A stretch of DNA of 64,000 nucleotides. Source: DASTBU01 sp035711845 (lineage in GTDB: Bacteria > Acidobacteriota > Vicinamibacteria > Vicinamibacterales > 2-12-FULL-66-21). Where the stretch lies: assembly GCA_035711845.1 (NCBI GenBank), contig DASTBU010000088.1:38809-102808 (forward strand). Direction: 5' to 3'. Each line of letters starts with the position of its first letter. Positions within the stretch are counted from its first letter, which is position 1. This document shows positions 61,348 through 64,000 of this stretch, piece after piece. The translations under genes and the position numbers were made by a program. Under the pieces are notes generated by a model, which saw nothing but the letters and a program-made list of their open reading frames with translations, was not told the DNA's origin and did not search any database.

Positions 61348-63744
61348 TCAATGGACCGACGACGACGAGTCGCCCTGTACATTACTCGTAGAACGCAGTC
61401 TCCCTCGAGCTGCCTGAACAAGACTGTGCAACGAGGTGCCATCCATGGGCGCGGTGGCCACGCCCATAAACAAGCCAAGGCCTTCTGCACGGTCGCCGCC
61501 CTCGTTAAGTTGAGTGGAGATTCGTGAGACGACAAACTGCGCAGCTTTGGGATCGGTTTGAGCCAACAACACCGCGAGTTCGTTATCGGTCAGTCTCGAA
61601 AGGACGTCCGCACCACGTAAAGCGCGGCGAACCGAATTGACCACTCGAGATAATGCTTGTGGACTGAGCTGTGGGCCCGAGCCTTCAGACGAAGTTAAGT
61701 CCTGGGCATGAAGCAGCACAATAGAGAAATACTCAGAGGACGCGCGTGATTCGATTTCTGAGTCAACGAAGGATTCTAATCTTTGTGCATAGGGTAACCC
61801 TGTAAGCGTGTCTCGCGCAGATGGGTAGCGTGTGGCCTCAGTTACCACAGACGACTCAACTACTTTAGAGATTTGACGGCCAATGACTTCGATAACTCGG
61901 CGGTGGTCGTCAGTGAACGCCTGGTGCTGAGTAGAGTACACAGACAACACACCGACTAGTTGTCCGTGACTAAGGAGAGGCGTGCTCAAACAGCTTCGAA
62001 GGCGGGGCTTGGCGGTCCTTGCAACTTCACCAAGATCCAGAACAGGATCTGAATTTACGATCGTCCGTCGATTTGCAGCTACCCATCCGCTTAGTCTTTC
62101 GCCTCTCGCAATCCGCAAGCCCGTAAAGTGTGAGGCATTGTCGCCTGCTGCATGCGCGGCAACAAGTTCGTCTTTAGCCGGTTCATGAATGAAAAAAACG
62201 CAAGTCGAAGCCGGCACTATTCTCCGGAGATGCTTAGCGATGATATCTCCAGCATCTGCCAACTGCAGGTGACCGGCCAGTCCCCGAGCGAGTTCGTACA
62301 ACACCAGCATCTCCTCCGTGCTGGCTGTAATGTCATCGAGGCCAGATGACGTGACAGGACTTTCATCGAGTGGGATTGCGACGCGTGTAATGGCGCCGAG
62401 TCCTGCCGCTGGGGCGTGCTCTGTGTCAGACGGTGTGAGTTCCTTATAAACACCAAGGAACAGGTCCACTATAAGTGGATCATACATGGTACCGCGACGT
62501 TCTTTCAGAATAGTAGTTGCGTCTGGATCAGACAGACGTGGGCGGTAGGGTCGATCTGAAGTCAACGCATCGAAGCAGTCGACTACTGATAAGATTCGCG
62601 CGCCAATGGGGATGTCAGTTCCCTTCAGGCCGTCCGGATAGCCGGAGCCATCCCAATTTTCATGGTGGTGCCGGACAATTGGCACCACAGGATAGGGAAA
62701 TTTGATGGAAGAGAGAATGTCCGCTCCAACACTCGCGTGCAGTTTTATCTTGTCGAACTCTGCAGGGGTTAGGGGGCCCGGCTTGTTCAGGATGTACTCA
62801 GGTACGGCGAGTTTGCCCATGTCGTGAAGCAGAGCCGCGGCTTCGACGGCTCGGATAAGAGCGGGATCAGCCACGCCAAGGCGGCGAGCCAAGCCTACGG
62901 CATATGTCTGGACCCTTCGGATATGACCATGTGTTACCTGGTCTTTGGCGTCAATCGCCATCGCCAGCGTTTCGATGGTTGCCATGTAAAGTGAATTCAA
63001 TTCAGTTAGATGGCGGTTGGCGTCTTCGAATCGGCCTACTGTCGCAGCGTATGTTGCATAAAGGATCGCGAGAAGCGGCACAACGATGATTAGGAAGGTA
63101 AGATTGAGATCGCTGCTATAGCTCACTAACAGAAGTGCTACAAAGGCCCCGCCGAAATAGTTAAGGGCGATCCACAAGAAATTCTCACGCCAGATTTTGA
63201 ATGCTGGAATTCCTTTTTCCAGCGATATAGCGAAGGTGACAATCCAAGTGCTGAGTGAGAAATACGCGACCGTAAAAATGATCAGTGGAAGGACGAGATC
63301 TGGAATGGGGATATCGATTTGTCTGAAAAGCGGCGTGACACCAGCAATAGCAAAGAAAAGGTGAGCCGCAATCCAAATCGTAAGGGGAAGAGCGCAAACG
63401 TTGAACGCAACCTTAAATAGAGGCTGGCCTTTGCGATAAGACCAGAAGGAAATCACTGCGGCGTCGAGCGCCACGGTCAAGGCTCCCGCCGACGCTCCAA
63501 ACAATAGTGCGGACGTAAAGACGAATGTTTCAGAGATCGAGATCGCTACCGGTATGGAACCCAAGCGAACCGTCGCCGAGCCGCTCGCAAGAGTGAGCGC
63601 TGCAAACCAGAGCCAGTGCCAATCGACGCGCCCTTGGAAAAGGTCATAGGCGGAGGCCAGTACCGTTCCCAACCCAGCGACGACGATGGCGACGATATAG
63701 ACTCGTGCGTGCGCCGACAGATTCCGGAAGTGACTGGCTGCCAT
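61348..63744 (-). CDS. Membrane HD-GYP protein with GAF and degenerate GGDEF domains
   Basis: A 798-residue signalling protein. About seven N-terminal helices (about 12-235) form a MASE-like sensor. The HD-GYP domain (about 250-430) has HGHIRRVQTYA, HDMGKLAVPEY and the intact HHHENWDGSGYP, so it should hydrolyse cyclic di-GMP. A GAF domain (about 480-630) follows, then a GGDEF-like domain (about 645-785) in which the signature reads RLTDNELAVL, so it is not a cyclase. ATG 63744 is the likely start. It is followed directly by the sigma-54 activator gene, suggesting a c-di-GMP-linked sigma-54 pathway. The gene has much lower GC than most of the window (27 of 60 bases in one hand-counted line). 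Confidence 0.9.
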   Translation of the reverse strand: MAASHFRNLSAHARVYIVAIVVAGLGTVLASAYDLFQGRVDWHWLWFAALTLASGSATVRLGSIPVAISISETFVFTSALLFGASAGALTVALDAAVISFWSYRKGQPLFKVAFNVCALPLTIWIAAHLFFAIAGVTPLFRQIDIPIPDLVLPLIIFTVAYFSLSTWIVTFAISLEKGIPAFKIWRENFLWIALNYFGGAFVALLLVSYSSDLNLTFLIIVVPLLAILYATYAATVGRFEDANRHLTELNSLYMATIETLAMAIDAKDQVTHGHIRRVQTYAVGLARRLGVADPALIRAVEAAALLHDMGKLAVPEYILNKPGPLTPAEFDKIKLHASVGADILSSIKFPYPVVPIVRHHHENWDGSGYPDGLKGTDIPIGARILSVVDCFDALTSDRPYRPRLSDPDATTILKERRGTMYDPLIVDLFLGVYKELTPSDTEHAPAAGLGAITRVAIPLDESPVTSSGLDDITASTEEMLVLYELARGLAGHLQLADAGDIIAKHLRRIVPASTCVFFIHEPAKDELVAAHAAGDNASHFTGLRIARGERLSGWVAANRRTIVNSDPVLDLGEVARTAKPRLRSCLSTPLLSHGQLVGVLSVYSTQHQAFTDDHRRVIEVIGRQISKVVESSVVTEATRYPSARDTLTGLPYAQRLESFVDSEIESRASSEYFSIVLLHAQDLTSSEGSGPQLSPQALSRVVNSVRRALRGADVLSRLTDNELAVLLAQTDPKAAQFVVSRISTQLNEGGDRAEGLGLFMGVATAPMDGTSLHSLVQAARGRLRSTSNVQGDSSSSVH

Positions 63745-63919
63745 AGGGTGAAGGCCAAGGGCCTCGGGAGTCCGTGGCCTGCGGAACTACGAATTGCCTT
63801 TAGTCTGTCCAAACGATTATACGCATTTGATTCTCCTGCACTTGTACTCGTATCGACCCCGTTCTCTTGAGGAGAGCCTGCTATCACCGGAGCCGCAGCG
63901 TTCGTCCGGACGGTTTCGT

Positions 63920-64000
63920 CAGTCCGGAACGCTGTCGGTCCAAACAACGCCATCGGTCCACACAACGCCATCGGTCCACACAACGCCGTCAGTCCAGACA
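63920..64000. repeat. 18-bp tandem repeat at right edge
   Basis: Three complete copies of an 18-bp unit (consensus CGGTCCACACAACGCCAT) at 63936-63989, with degenerate partial units on both sides; the array continues out of the window. It lies upstream of the HD-GYP gene. The rest of 63745-63919 is without a recognised gene or motif. Confidence 0.85.

Noticed and set aside
63546..63983. Minus-strand frame of 145 codons beginning in the 18-bp repeats (CGPMAL hexapeptides)
   Set aside because: It overlaps the HD-GYP gene in another frame and its start is only the tandem repeat; no ribosome binding site or domain is seen.

Overview
This is a GC-rich bacterial chromosomal window (hand-counted lines run up to about 77% GC in the left 60 kb) packed with genes and having no gap over 300 bases. 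An Oar-like TonB-dependent receptor with a carboxypeptidase-regulatory domain, several large multidomain Ser/Thr kinases, secreted peptidases, a phosphatidylcholine synthase and a mammalian-type transketolase together suggest an Acidobacteriota member, perhaps class Vicinamibacteria. That placement is inference from gene content; no rRNA gene is present. No tRNA, rRNA, insertion sequence, phage gene or CRISPR array was seen.

Layout. 1-2.1 kb: N-terminal part of an Lhr-type helicase running off the left edge. 2.3-12.5 kb: small coiled-coil protein, PDZ/membrane/GAF/kinase protein, FtsH, phosphatidylcholine synthase, class A penicillin-binding protein, a two-helix membrane protein and a tandem kinase-pseudokinase. 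12.5-22 kb (all minus): glucokinase, GntR regulator, TonB receptor, S9 and M14 peptidases, a likely nutrient-scavenging block. 22-27.5 kb: MerR-TPR protein, Cys-rich protein, DEAD-box helicase, IF-1 and a three-domain acyl-activating/acyltransferase protein. 27.6-34.4 kb: diadenylate-cyclase-like protein, epimerase, outer-membrane protein, tRNA nucleotidyltransferase, SDR, M20 peptidase and zinc-ribbon protein. 34.7-42.4 kb: proline dehydrogenase, PlsB-like acyltransferase, isocitrate dehydrogenase, GAF protein, membrane protein, thioredoxin-like YyaL protein, transketolase. 42.4-51.9 kb: a propeller/tricorn-gamma-glutamyltransferase fusion and a divergent pair of nucleotide-transporter-like/HEAT proteins. 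51.9-58.6 kb: NAD synthetase, HD-GYP response regulator, membrane protein, M1 peptidase, a diaminopentanoate-dehydrogenase-like enzyme and DinB. 58.7-64 kb: a sigma-54 activator and a membrane HD-GYP protein, in which base composition drops sharply part-way through a gene.

The least expected signals are: (i) seven intergenic arrays of degenerate tandem repeats that all keep a strict 7-bp phase; (ii) the divergent transporter/HEAT pair, one with two cyclic-nucleotide-binding-like domains, around a perfect CRP/FNR-like palindrome; (iii) a DisA_N-like protein that keeps DGA but has lost RHR; (iv) a possible four-helix RNA leader whose closing stem covers the ribosome binding site of a small zinc-ribbon gene; (v) a tricorn-like/gamma-glutamyltransferase fusion; and (vi) a composition breakpoint inside the sigma-54 regulator.
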